Positions 16,117-23,804 of a DNA stretch of 38,292 nucleotides are shown here, in pieces (within the stretch, counting starts at the first letter, position 1; the number at the start of each line of letters is the position of its first letter). The notes under the pieces are model-generated. The model saw nothing but the letters and a program-made list of their open reading frames with translations. It had not been told where the DNA came from and made no database searches. A program made the translations under genes and the position numbers. The DNA is from Lachnospiraceae bacterium (GTDB taxonomy: Bacteria > Bacillota > Clostridia > Lachnospirales > Lachnospiraceae): positions 1 to 38,292 of the forward strand of contig JAJQHQ010000005.1 of NCBI GenBank assembly GCA_021199655.1, written 5' to 3'.

Positions 16117-17154
16117 ATGAGTGAAGAGTTTTTGAAAATCAATGATCTTGTCGTAGAGTATTCCTCCGGCGGGCAGATCGTCCAGGCAGTAAACGGTGTG
16201 AACCTTACCGTACAAAAGGGCAAGACCCTTGGTCTTGTGGGGGAGACGGGAGCGGGCAAGACGACGATCGCAAAATCGATCCTGCGCATCCTGCCGATGC
16301 CGCCCGCGAAGATTAAACAGGGAGAGATCTTTCTTGACGGACAGGACCTTTTAAAGCTTCCGGAAAAGGAAATGATGAAGGTGCGCGGCAACAGGATCGC
16401 CATGATCTTTCAGGACCCGATGACTGCCCTGAACCCGACGATGACGGTCGGCGACCAGATCAGCGAGGTGGTCCTGCAGCACAATGATTATACGAAACAG
16501 CAGGCGCAGGAACGCACGATTGAGATGCTGGAGCTGGTTGGCATCGCGAGCGTCCGCTACATGGACTATCCGCACCAGTTCTCCGGCGGCATGAAGCAGC
16601 GTGTCGTGATCGCGATGGCGCTGGCCTGCAACCCGGAGCTGATCCTCGCCGACGAGCCGACGACAGCGCTGGACGTGACGATCCAGGCGCAGGTGCTCGA
16701 TATGATGCGCGAGCTCCGCGAGAAATTTAATACCTCCATGATCCTGATCACACACGACCTTGGCGTTGTGGCGGAGACCTGCGACGACGTGGCGGTCATC
16801 TACGCGGGCGAGATCGTGGAGTACGGAACGCGGGAGCACATTTTCCGCAATCCGCAGCATCCGTATACGCTCGGCCTGTTCGGCTCCCTGCCGAAGCTGG
16901 ACGACGATTCGAAGCGGCTTTCCCCGATCCACGGGCTGCCGCCTGATCCGACCAATCTGCCGGAGGGCTGCAAGTTTGGTCCGAGATGTCCTGAGTGCAA
17001 GGGCGAATGCGGGAAAGCTCCGGCGATGGTAGAAATCGAACCGGGACATTTTGTCCGCTGCTGCAAGTTTACAGCAGGGCAGAGAGCCCAGGGCGCTCAG
17101 AAGCCGGAAAATGGCCAGGAGGCAAAGACGAAGAGTGAGAGAGGAGGCGTGTAA
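16117..17154 (+). CDS. Peptide ABC transporter ATPase, DppD/OppD type
   Basis: 345 aa; ATG 16117 follows GAAGGAGG. Walker A GETGAGKTT (42-50), Q-loop FQDPMTALNP, signature FSGGMKQR, Walker B LILADEPTTALD, and an H-loop in ITHDLGVV. The C-terminal oligopeptide/dipeptide (oligo_HPY) region has four cysteines (CKFGPRCPECKGECG and a late CC), as in DppD proteins. A Gln/Lys-rich tail of about 25 residues is extra. It powers transport with the 17157 ATPase, whose start lies 3 nt after this stop. Confidence 0.93.
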   Translation: MSEEFLKINDLVVEYSSGGQIVQAVNGVNLTVQKGKTLGLVGETGAGKTTIAKSILRILPMPPAKIKQGEIFLDGQDLLKLPEKEMMKVRGNRIAMIFQDPMTALNPTMTVGDQISEVVLQHNDYTKQQAQERTIEMLELVGIASVRYMDYPHQFSGGMKQRVVIAMALACNPELILADEPTTALDVTIQAQVLDMMRELREKFNTSMILITHDLGVVAETCDDVAVIYAGEIVEYGTREHIFRNPQHPYTLGLFGSLPKLDDDSKRLSPIHGLPPDPTNLPEGCKFGPRCPECKGECGKAPAMVEIEPGHFVRCCKFTAGQRAQGAQKPENGQEAKTKSERGGV

Positions 17155-17156
17155 GT

Positions 17157-18107
17157 ATGGCATTACTTGAGGTAGAACATTTAAAGAAATATTTCAGTGT
17201 AGGCGCCGGTACGAACCACGCCGTTGACGATATTACGTTATCGATTGAAAAGGGGCACACGATGGGCGTTGTAGGTGAGTCCGGCTGCGGCAAGAGCACG
17301 CTGGGGCGCACCATCATCCGCCTGCTGGACGCGACCGACGGCGTCGTCCGCCTGGACGGCGAGGACATCACGTACGCGAAGGGCAAAAAGCTTCGCGAGC
17401 TGCGTGAGAAGGTCAGCATCGTTTTCCAGGATCCATACTCGTCCCTGAACCCTCGTTCCAGCGTGGAGGCGACGATCAAGGAGCCGCTGCAGGAATCGCA
17501 CCGCTACACAAGGGCGCAGGTGCAGCAGCGCACAGAAGAACTGATGGATCTGGTCGGCATCGAAGAACGTCTCCGTCTCGCGTATCCGCATGAGATGGAC
17601 GGCGGCCGCCGTCAGAGAGTCGGCATCGCCCGCGCCCTGGCACTGAATCCGCAGTTTATCATGTGCGACGAGCCGGTGTCGGCGCTGGATGTTTCCATCC
17701 AGGCGCAGGTTCTGAACCTGCTGATGGATCTGCAGGAACAGATGCAGCTGACGTACATGTTCGTGACGCATGACCTCTCAGTCGTCCGCCACATTTCGGA
17801 TGATATCTGCGTCATGTATTTAGGACAGCTGGTCGAGACCAGTCCGTCCCGTGAGCTGTTCCGCCGCCCGCTGCATCCGTATACAAAAGCCCTGCTGTCG
17901 GCCATCCCGTCGACGGATCTGGATCATCCGATGCAGCGTGTGCAGCTGAAAGGCGAGATCACCTCTGCCATCAACCCGGAGCCGGGCTGCCGCTTTGCGG
18001 CGCGCTGCCCGTACGCGTGCGACAAATGCCGCGAGCCGCAGGTGCTGGAGGAGATCGAGCCGAGGCACTTCGTGTCCTGCTGCAGAGTGAAAGAAATCAA
18101 TGACTGA
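17157..18107 (+). CDS. Peptide ABC transporter ATPase, DppF/OppF type
   Basis: 316 aa; GAGGAGG precedes the start. Walker A GESGCGKST (40-48), Q-loop FQDPYSSLNPR, Walker B FIMCDEPVSALD and H-loop VTHDLSVV are intact. The signature motif reads MDGGRRQR (147-154) where FSGG or LSGG would be expected, so the contact Ser of the C-loop is replaced by Asp. The cysteine-containing C-terminus (CRFAARCPYACDKCREPQ, late CC) is standard. Last gene of the transporter cistron; no clear terminator follows, but a palindromic repeat and a new promoter do. Confidence 0.92.
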   Translation: MALLEVEHLKKYFSVGAGTNHAVDDITLSIEKGHTMGVVGESGCGKSTLGRTIIRLLDATDGVVRLDGEDITYAKGKKLRELREKVSIVFQDPYSSLNPRSSVEATIKEPLQESHRYTRAQVQQRTEELMDLVGIEERLRLAYPHEMDGGRRQRVGIARALALNPQFIMCDEPVSALDVSIQAQVLNLLMDLQEQMQLTYMFVTHDLSVVRHISDDICVMYLGQLVETSPSRELFRRPLHPYTKALLSAIPSTDLDHPMQRVQLKGEITSAINPEPGCRFAARCPYACDKCREPQVLEEIEPRHFVSCCRVKEIND

Positions 18108-18135
18108 CAGGATATTTCAGTAATTCAGAAGCCAT

Positions 18136-18184
18136 GTAGCTGTGAAAGTACGGAACATTTATATTATAATATCATCACAGTTAC
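18136..18184. repeat. Interspersed palindromic repeat, copy c
   Basis: Begins GTAGCTGTGAAAGTACGGAA and ends TCACAGTTAC; the ends pair over 9 of 10 bases. The insert between them contains an AT-rich TATAAT. Confidence 0.5.
18142..18170 (+). promoter_or_regulatory. Weak candidate promoter inside palindromic repeat copy c
   Basis: GTGAAA at 18142-18147, 17-bp spacer, consensus TATAAT at 18165-18170. The -35 box would be provided by the repeat itself. Confidence 0.35.
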
Positions 18185-18216
18185 AATATCATCGGATTTA
18201 AGAGGATGTGAGAGCA

Positions 18217-18933
18217 GTGTTCAATAAATCTGGGAACAAAAAGGAAAAGAAAGGCCCGGAAAAGGTCGGAAACGATATCTACGGCGTGAATTCGAACTGG
18301 AAGCTGGACCAGAAGATGGGAAAGAGTACGGACGACGATATTCACCGCAGCAGGTATTTCCACAGATATTTTCGGGGCTATACGGAGATCCGCACAGAAA
18401 AGCCAAACGGCGGTATTAAGATCGAGCGGTTCTACACGGAGCCGTGGCTTTTGCAGGATGTCAACCCGGCCATGTATGTCTGGTACCGCCTGCTGTATGT
18501 GCTGCTGGTCGCGGCTGCCATTATCGGGTATGTCTCTTTGATGTGTATGGATGGGTTTGACGCGACCAGTTCCCTGTTGGTGGCAGCTCCGGAGCTGATA
18601 TCGGTTGTTGCTCTGCTCCTGCTGGCCGCCGCTGCCATCAACTACGTGTTTATGAGAAAGCGGATGACCCTGTATGACCATCAAAGCTCCTCTGACAATC
18701 TGAAAAAAGCGTCGCTCATCGCCGCTGTCTGCCTCGCGGCGACGGCACTGATGATCGTCGTCAATATCTTTCCTGGCGTGACATCTCCCCTGCAGGAGCT
18801 GAAGCTGGCGGGCGGTGTGCTGCTCTGTGCGGCCGCGGTGCTTGCCGTGTATCTGATTGAGAGAGGGATGCCGTACCGGGAGGAGGAAAATCACACTGTG
18901 CTTCCCGCCGGGGAGGCGCATGAAATCTGGTGA
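18217..18933 (+). CDS. Membrane protein of unknown function, 238 aa
   Basis: Start taken as GTG 18217, 10 nt after AGAGGA; the alternative GTG at 18208 touches the RBS. A Lys/Gly-rich cytoplasmic N-terminus of about 80 residues is followed by four membrane segments at about 86-109, 118-146, 165-185 and 194-213. A conserved-looking RYFHRYFRGYTEI stretch lies in the N-terminal part. I do not recognise the family. It sits between the transporter genes and the esterase gene on the same strand, so it may belong to the same uptake pathway. Confidence 0.65.
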   Translation: MFNKSGNKKEKKGPEKVGNDIYGVNSNWKLDQKMGKSTDDDIHRSRYFHRYFRGYTEIRTEKPNGGIKIERFYTEPWLLQDVNPAMYVWYRLLYVLLVAAAIIGYVSLMCMDGFDATSSLLVAAPELISVVALLLLAAAAINYVFMRKRMTLYDHQSSSDNLKKASLIAAVCLAATALMIVVNIFPGVTSPLQELKLAGGVLLCAAAVLAVYLIERGMPYREEENHTVLPAGEAHEIW

Positions 18934-18937
18934 CATA

Positions 18938-19034
18938 ATGATACAAGGGACAAAAGGTCAGGAATGGAACGCTTGCGTTCCTATTCATGACCTTGGGGAC
19001 CGTGGTATCATGTTCCTTTTGTCGCTTGAATCAT
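18938..19034. mobile_element. 97-bp MITE-like palindromic element
   Basis: Terminal inverted repeats ATGATACAAGGGACAAAAGG (18938-18957) and CCTTTTGTCGCTTGAATCAT (19015-19034) match at 18 of 20 positions. Inside, GGTCA/TGACC (18956-18960 and 18988-18992) and GGAACG/CGTTCC build a long hairpin around 18970; a second copy of TGGTATCAT-like sequence follows at about 19003. It has no coding capacity and starts 5 bp after a stop codon. It may also end transcription of the upstream gene. Confidence 0.55.
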
Positions 19035-19061
19035 ATAATGTAAAGTTTGACGGAGACAATC

Positions 19062-20270
19062 ATGAACAACAAACACATTTTACATATTACGGCAGTGACA
19101 GAGGTGGGGCCGGACGGGCAGAAATGTACGCAGGCGGTTCTGGAATATGACCGGCCGCTTGCCGCGGACACGGCGGCGGATGCCTTTGAGGTGGAGAACC
19201 GGACAATTACCGGCATTGAAGTATCCGACAACACGGTCACGCTGTTTCTCTCGCCGGACGATGAGGCTGCTTTACTCTTTCACCCGGGAAATCCCTGGCA
19301 GCATACGACTACGGTACTGGATGAGGCTGCGGTCGCGGTCCGCCAGCGCGGGCCGGTCAGGGCGGCGGACGGGAGCGTGTTGGAAACTGCTTCGGGCGGG
19401 CTGTCCCCAGTCACAGGTGATGGCAGTGATGTGTCTGCGTCGGTGTGCACCCCTGCAGACAAAAATGACCGGTTACGCAATCTCGTCGTGGATGACTTTA
19501 TACAGGGAGAATTTGAGGGACTGTCCTACAATCTTTTCATTCCAAAAGACTGCGAGCCGGGGAAAACTTACCCGCTGGTGCAGTTCATCCATGATGCGGG
19601 TCCCTGCGGAAAAGAGCCGAAGCTGACGCTGACACAGGGCGTGGGCGCGATCGTCTGGGCAAAACCGGAGGAGCAGGCAAAACGTAAATGTTTTGTGCTG
19701 GCGCCGCAGTTTGACGGGCCGCCGATCGTGGACGACGACTGGAACGTTGATCCCCGTCTGGAGACGGCAAAACGTCTGCTGGATCAGGTATGTGAGCAGT
19801 ATCCGGTGGACCGCAGCCGGCTTTATACGACCGGGCAGTCGATGGGCTGCATGTCCTCAATCGTGCTGAATGTACGGTATCCGGATCTGTTCGCAGCTTC
19901 CTATCTCGTGGCGGGGCAATGGGATGACCGGCAGATACAGGGACTGGAAAAACAGAACCTCTGGATGCTGAATTCCATGGGCGACGCGAAAGCGTTCCCG
20001 ATCATGAATCAGATGACCTGTGAGATGGAGTCGAAGGGCGCGCTGGTGGCGAGAAAAATAATCGACGCCGGAGCCTCGCAGGAGGAATATGACGAGATCG
20101 CGAAAGAACTGATCGCGACAGGCGCGAACGTCATTTACACGCCGTACAGGATTGAGACAGTTGCGAACGGATGGAGCAGCCGCGGCGGTGAGCACCATAT
20201 AAACACATGGAAGACCGCATATGATATCGAGGCGATCCGCGAGTGGATGTTTGCGCAGGAAAAATTATAA
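19062..20270 (+). CDS. Alpha/beta-hydrolase esterase (PHB-depolymerase/feruloyl-esterase-like)
   Basis: 402 aa; ATG 19062 follows GGAGA. An N-terminal beta domain (about 1-135, Ig-like, as in many CE1-like esterases) is followed by the hydrolase: LSYNLFIPKDCEPGKTYPLV, IHDAGPCG in the oxyanion region, LAPQFDG, and the nucleophile elbow TGQSMGC with Ser at about 260. The catalytic His is probably in GGEHHINTW near the C-terminus. No signal peptide, so it should be cytoplasmic and act on imported esters or peptides. It converges with the LysR gene on the other strand, with 7 bp between the stop codons. Confidence 0.8.
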   Translation: MNNKHILHITAVTEVGPDGQKCTQAVLEYDRPLAADTAADAFEVENRTITGIEVSDNTVTLFLSPDDEAALLFHPGNPWQHTTTVLDEAAVAVRQRGPVRAADGSVLETASGGLSPVTGDGSDVSASVCTPADKNDRLRNLVVDDFIQGEFEGLSYNLFIPKDCEPGKTYPLVQFIHDAGPCGKEPKLTLTQGVGAIVWAKPEEQAKRKCFVLAPQFDGPPIVDDDWNVDPRLETAKRLLDQVCEQYPVDRSRLYTTGQSMGCMSSIVLNVRYPDLFAASYLVAGQWDDRQIQGLEKQNLWMLNSMGDAKAFPIMNQMTCEMESKGALVARKIIDAGASQEEYDEIAKELIATGANVIYTPYRIETVANGWSSRGGEHHINTWKTAYDIEAIREWMFAQEKL

Positions 20271-20277
20271 AAAATCC

Positions 20278-21165
20278 TCACAGTGGGAGCCGATGCTCCG
20301 CAGTATAGCTCACAAACGAGTTGATGATGTCTGTCAGCCGCCGGTTTGCGGGGTAGATCAGATAGAGATCTGTGTGGATGCGCGGATCCAGATCAACTAC
20401 GGCGGCATGGACATTGCCGCGAAGCTTGTCGGCCAGCCCCTGTTTTACGAGGGAAACCTCATTGGAGCGGTTGATGATCGAATCCTCCCAGGTGTTTTTG
20501 CTGGAGGAAAGCTTTGGGGTAAATCCGGCGTCCTTTAACGCCTGAATTTCAAAATTCCATGGCGTCGACCCCTTTTTGTGGCGGATGAAAAAGACCTCGT
20601 CTTTCAGATCGATCAGCCGCAGGGATTTCGCTTTCGCGAGCCGGTGTTTTGCCGGAAGACTGACAGAAAGATAGTCCTCCCGGTACGGAATCATGGTATA
20701 ATCCTCGGTGAGACCGCCCGTATCGTGGACAAACGCGATATCCAGGACGCCGGACTGCAGACGGCCGAGCATTTCCTCGGTCGAGCCCATGCTCACGTCA
20801 ATGATGGATTCCGGGTACTGGTTTTTAAACCCGGCAAAGAGCGCGGTGATGCCGTAGTATCCCGGGAAGCCGCAGACCCCAAGGGAAATGCGGTGCGCGG
20901 TGTCCCGGCGGATGGCGTCCGCGGCAAGCTCGAACGCTTTTTCATGCTCCTTAATGGAGATTGCGTGCGGAAGAAACGCGACGCCGCAGGGCGTCAGTTC
21001 TATCTTCTGTGTGGTGCGAGAGAAAAGCTGCACGCCAAGCTCCTCCTCCAGCTGCTTGATGTGCCGGGAGAGGGCAGACTGATTGATGCCGAGCTTTTTC
21101 GCGGCATTGGAAAAATTCAGCTGATCCGCAAGGACGAGAAATTCATTTAAAAAAAGGGTTTTCAA
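20278..21165 (-). CDS. LysR-family transcriptional regulator 1
   Basis: 295 aa. N-terminal winged helix (FLVLADQLNFSNAAKKLGIN, QSALSRHIKQLEEELG, LFSRTTQKIELT) and a type-2 periplasmic-binding-protein-like effector domain from about residue 88. It is the downstream gene of a pair: its start lies 23 bases inside the other LysR gene. Members of this family usually activate a neighbouring divergent operon in response to a small ligand; the hydrolase genes on either side are the likely targets. Confidence 0.9.
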   Translation of the reverse strand: MKTLFLNEFLVLADQLNFSNAAKKLGINQSALSRHIKQLEEELGVQLFSRTTQKIELTPCGVAFLPHAISIKEHEKAFELAADAIRRDTAHRISLGVCGFPGYYGITALFAGFKNQYPESIIDVSMGSTEEMLGRLQSGVLDIAFVHDTGGLTEDYTMIPYREDYLSVSLPAKHRLAKAKSLRLIDLKDEVFFIRHKKGSTPWNFEIQALKDAGFTPKLSSSKNTWEDSIINRSNEVSLVKQGLADKLRGNVHAAVVDLDPRIHTDLYLIYPANRRLTDIINSFVSYTAEHRLPL

Positions 21166-22108
21166 CTCCTACCTCCGGTCCGTAATAAGGGATGTCCATC
21201 GGGTGATCCCTGTGAATGAGCTTCGCGTAGTCGAAAAAGCTGCGTGCGGGTCTGGAAAGCGCCCGGTCGCTGCGATAGTACAGATTGAGGTAAACAGGCA
21301 CCGGCGGGTCAAGCAGCACGATCGCTACTGTATCGGAGTAAATTCGTTCGGGAATATCGTTGGCGGTCGAAATGGAAATGCCGACATTCCCGGATACAAG
21401 CTCCGTCAGATTCGCGCTTCCCTGGATCGTGAAGTTGACGTGCGGGTTGAACCCTGCTTCCTGACAGACTTCCACGATCAGCCGGTACAGAGAGGTGTCT
21501 CTGGGCGGCAAAACGAAAGATTCCGAACGAAGCTCCCGCAGACGGATCTGTTTTTTCCCGGCAAGCGGGTGCGACAGCGGAAGAAGAGCGACGAGCGTAC
21601 TTTCCGCCCAGGTAAAGCATCCGTACGAGGAATCATCCGGCTTCCCGGAAAGACCGAACACCAGCTCGTAGCCCATGGCAAACAGGTCCTCACGGCTGAG
21701 TGCACCGGCCTGATATTCAATCGTCGAGAGATGATACTGCGGATGCGACGGGACGAAATGATCCCAGAGCATATTCATCATGTGATCGCAGTTCATATGG
21801 AGCGAGACGGCGACACGCACCTCGGACGAGGAATCCTCGTCAAAAGAAGATCTTGCCTGCTCATATTCTTCATCCAGAGCGGCAAAACGTTCGGCGTAGT
21901 CCAGAAAAAGCTTGCCGAACTCGGTCAGCACAAGCTTATGACCGGACAGGGCAAAGAGCTTATGCTCTAGGCTTGCTTCCAGATCTTTAATGTGTTTGGT
22001 CAGGGTAGTCTTCGAGAGGTAGAGCTGGTCGCAGGCTTTCGTGTAATTGCCGGCATGGGCGAGTGCGATAAAATCATTCAGATATTTTATGGCGCTGCTT
22101 TCTAACAT
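21143..22108 (-). CDS. LysR-family transcriptional regulator 2
   Basis: 321 aa. Winged helix YLNDFIALAHAGNYTKACDQ, LYLSKTTLTKHIKDLEASLE, LFALSGHKLVLT, then an effector domain. The effector half has a VELVFGLSG-like segment and the SGNVGISISTANDIPER region. Transcribed divergently from the MBL-fold gene, with about 210 bp between them, and overlapping the second LysR gene, so the two regulators are made together. The C-terminal extension PMDIPYYGPEVGVENPFFK encodes the overlap. Confidence 0.9.
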   Translation of the reverse strand: MLESSAIKYLNDFIALAHAGNYTKACDQLYLSKTTLTKHIKDLEASLEHKLFALSGHKLVLTEFGKLFLDYAERFAALDEEYEQARSSFDEDSSSEVRVAVSLHMNCDHMMNMLWDHFVPSHPQYHLSTIEYQAGALSREDLFAMGYELVFGLSGKPDDSSYGCFTWAESTLVALLPLSHPLAGKKQIRLRELRSESFVLPPRDTSLYRLIVEVCQEAGFNPHVNFTIQGSANLTELVSGNVGISISTANDIPERIYSDTVAIVLLDPPVPVYLNLYYRSDRALSRPARSFFDYAKLIHRDHPMDIPYYGPEVGVENPFFK

Positions 22109-22317
22109 ATGGATTCATCCTTCTGAAAAATTGGTATTGATTCCTACATCCTGCAACCGGATTGAACGGAAAGGATTTTCGCTGCCTGCAGCAGAAAATC
22201 ACGAAGGTCAACGAGCAATTGTGCTGCGAGTAAAAACAGTCGGCAGTTTGTACAAAATAGTATTTAGAATTGAAATATTATAGCATTTATAGACTAAAAA
22301 AGCAACGGGAGGGACAG

Positions 22318-23271
22318 ATGAACGCGATAGATTTTTCTCCAAAACATAACATTTTGATCCGACATAAGGACGGCATTCTGACTCCGATGGATGTTCCCTA
22401 TTATGAGACGACACAGATCGACGAGAATACCTGGCAGATCATGAGCTCAGGCGACTATCATTATCTGCTGGTCGGGGATGAGGCCGGTGTGGCGATCGAT
22501 ACCGGTTACGGCGCGGGCAATTTAAGGGAATACCTTGAAAAGCTTTGCGGGAAGCCGGTTCCCTGGGTGATCAACACGCATCATCACTTTGACCACTCCG
22601 CGAACAATTTTTACTTTGACATGGCGTATATGGGAGAAGAAGCGCTTCCGCTGGCATCCATTCCCTACCCGAGCTTTGACGGGATCACATTTCCGGCACC
22701 CGATTATCCGAAGACGGCGGTCAGCGATGGGGACATCATCTCCTTAAAAGGTCGTGAACTGGAAATCATCCGCATCGGCGACCACACGGCGGATGGGATC
22801 GCAATCCTCGACCGGACGCACCGGCTCCTCTTTACCGGCGACGAGATCATGGAACACGGCAAGACCCTCAACGGCACTGTCAGCAAGTGGAAGAACGATC
22901 TGGAAAAGCTGCTCGCCCACAAAGATGAATTTGACGCCATCTACGGCGGCGCGCAGAAGGTGGCGGACGACGCATTGGAGATTTTTTATGAGGCCGCCTG
23001 CAAAATTCTGGACGGGGAAGAGCCGGTGGAATGTGAAACACAAAAATCCGCTGCTGCAGCGGACGGCGAACCGAGACTTGAAAAGCCGCACAAAAGCGGA
23101 CAGCGTCCGCCGATGACGGATGAGCGGGATGCCGATGGTCATATCATTTATGACTGCCAGTTCCCGCACAGCGCGGATGTTCCGAAGGACGGATTTTTCA
23201 AGAAAAATCCGAACATGATAGATGTCGTGTACAGGGGCTATCAGTTTTCCTATGATAAGACGATGCTGTAG
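22318..23271 (+). CDS. Metallo-beta-lactamase-fold hydrolase
   Basis: 317 aa; ATG 22318 has GGGAGGGAC upstream. The zinc motif THHHFDH is at 87-93, followed by IGDHTADGI (His) and LLFTGDEIM (Asp), as in glyoxalase II-like enzymes. The usual late GH motif reads YGGAQ, so one metal ligand may be replaced. A C-terminal extension of about 80 residues, with a Lys/Gly/Pro-rich hinge and HIIYDCQFPHSADVP, is not part of the common fold. Substrate unknown. The next gene starts 10 nt after its TAG stop. Confidence 0.82.
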   Translation: MNAIDFSPKHNILIRHKDGILTPMDVPYYETTQIDENTWQIMSSGDYHYLLVGDEAGVAIDTGYGAGNLREYLEKLCGKPVPWVINTHHHFDHSANNFYFDMAYMGEEALPLASIPYPSFDGITFPAPDYPKTAVSDGDIISLKGRELEIIRIGDHTADGIAILDRTHRLLFTGDEIMEHGKTLNGTVSKWKNDLEKLLAHKDEFDAIYGGAQKVADDALEIFYEAACKILDGEEPVECETQKSAAAADGEPRLEKPHKSGQRPPMTDERDADGHIIYDCQFPHSADVPKDGFFKKNPNMIDVVYRGYQFSYDKTML

Positions 23272-23281
23272 GAGGCGTTTT

Positions 23282-23713
23282 ATGGGTGACTTTACAGAGA
23301 AACATCAGGGTCTGGTGAATATGTTGAAATTGCTGGTTGGCGTCATTGTGATCGTGGCGATCGTGAACGCGCTGGGCATTTTCAAATCCGCCACGGTGGC
23401 GGTGGAGATTGAGGATGAGGTCTTTACCATCACCTACGAAGACGAGACGGTGATACAGTTTTCAAAGGATGATATTCAGTCGGCCGAGCTTGTGACGACA
23501 TTTACAATGGGGGAAGCGGTAGAGACCCTTTCCGAGAAAAAGTACACCGTCGGCACCTGGGAAAATGAGGATTGGGGACAGTATGCACTGTGCATCAAAC
23601 AGTCAGTGGAACGCTACATCGTCCTGACCACGACGGATGGTGCGGTATGCGTGTTCAACTACGAAAGCGTAGATACGACCGAGTCGATGTGCAGCACGCT
23701 GCTGGCGTGGTGA
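23282..23713 (+). CDS. Small single-pass membrane protein with a PH-like extracytoplasmic fold
   Basis: 143 aa; ATG 23282 follows GGAGG, which overlaps the preceding stop codon region. One membrane segment (LLVGVIVIVAIVNALGIF, about 17-34) is followed by a beta-rich domain with alternating EDEVFTITYEDETVIQFSKD-type strands. Such short beta modules after one helix often have a bacterial PH-like fold, but this is a guess from the pattern. It is translationally linked with the MBL-fold gene. Confidence 0.65.
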   Translation: MGDFTEKHQGLVNMLKLLVGVIVIVAIVNALGIFKSATVAVEIEDEVFTITYEDETVIQFSKDDIQSAELVTTFTMGEAVETLSEKKYTVGTWENEDWGQYALCIKQSVERYIVLTTTDGAVCVFNYESVDTTESMCSTLLAW

Positions 23714-23804
23714 TGTCTGCAGTGAGCAGCGTTAGAGACTTCGGGATAGTATCATCACATGATTCATACAACAAAAAAGTATGATAAAGAAAGGGGCGCA
23801 TATT

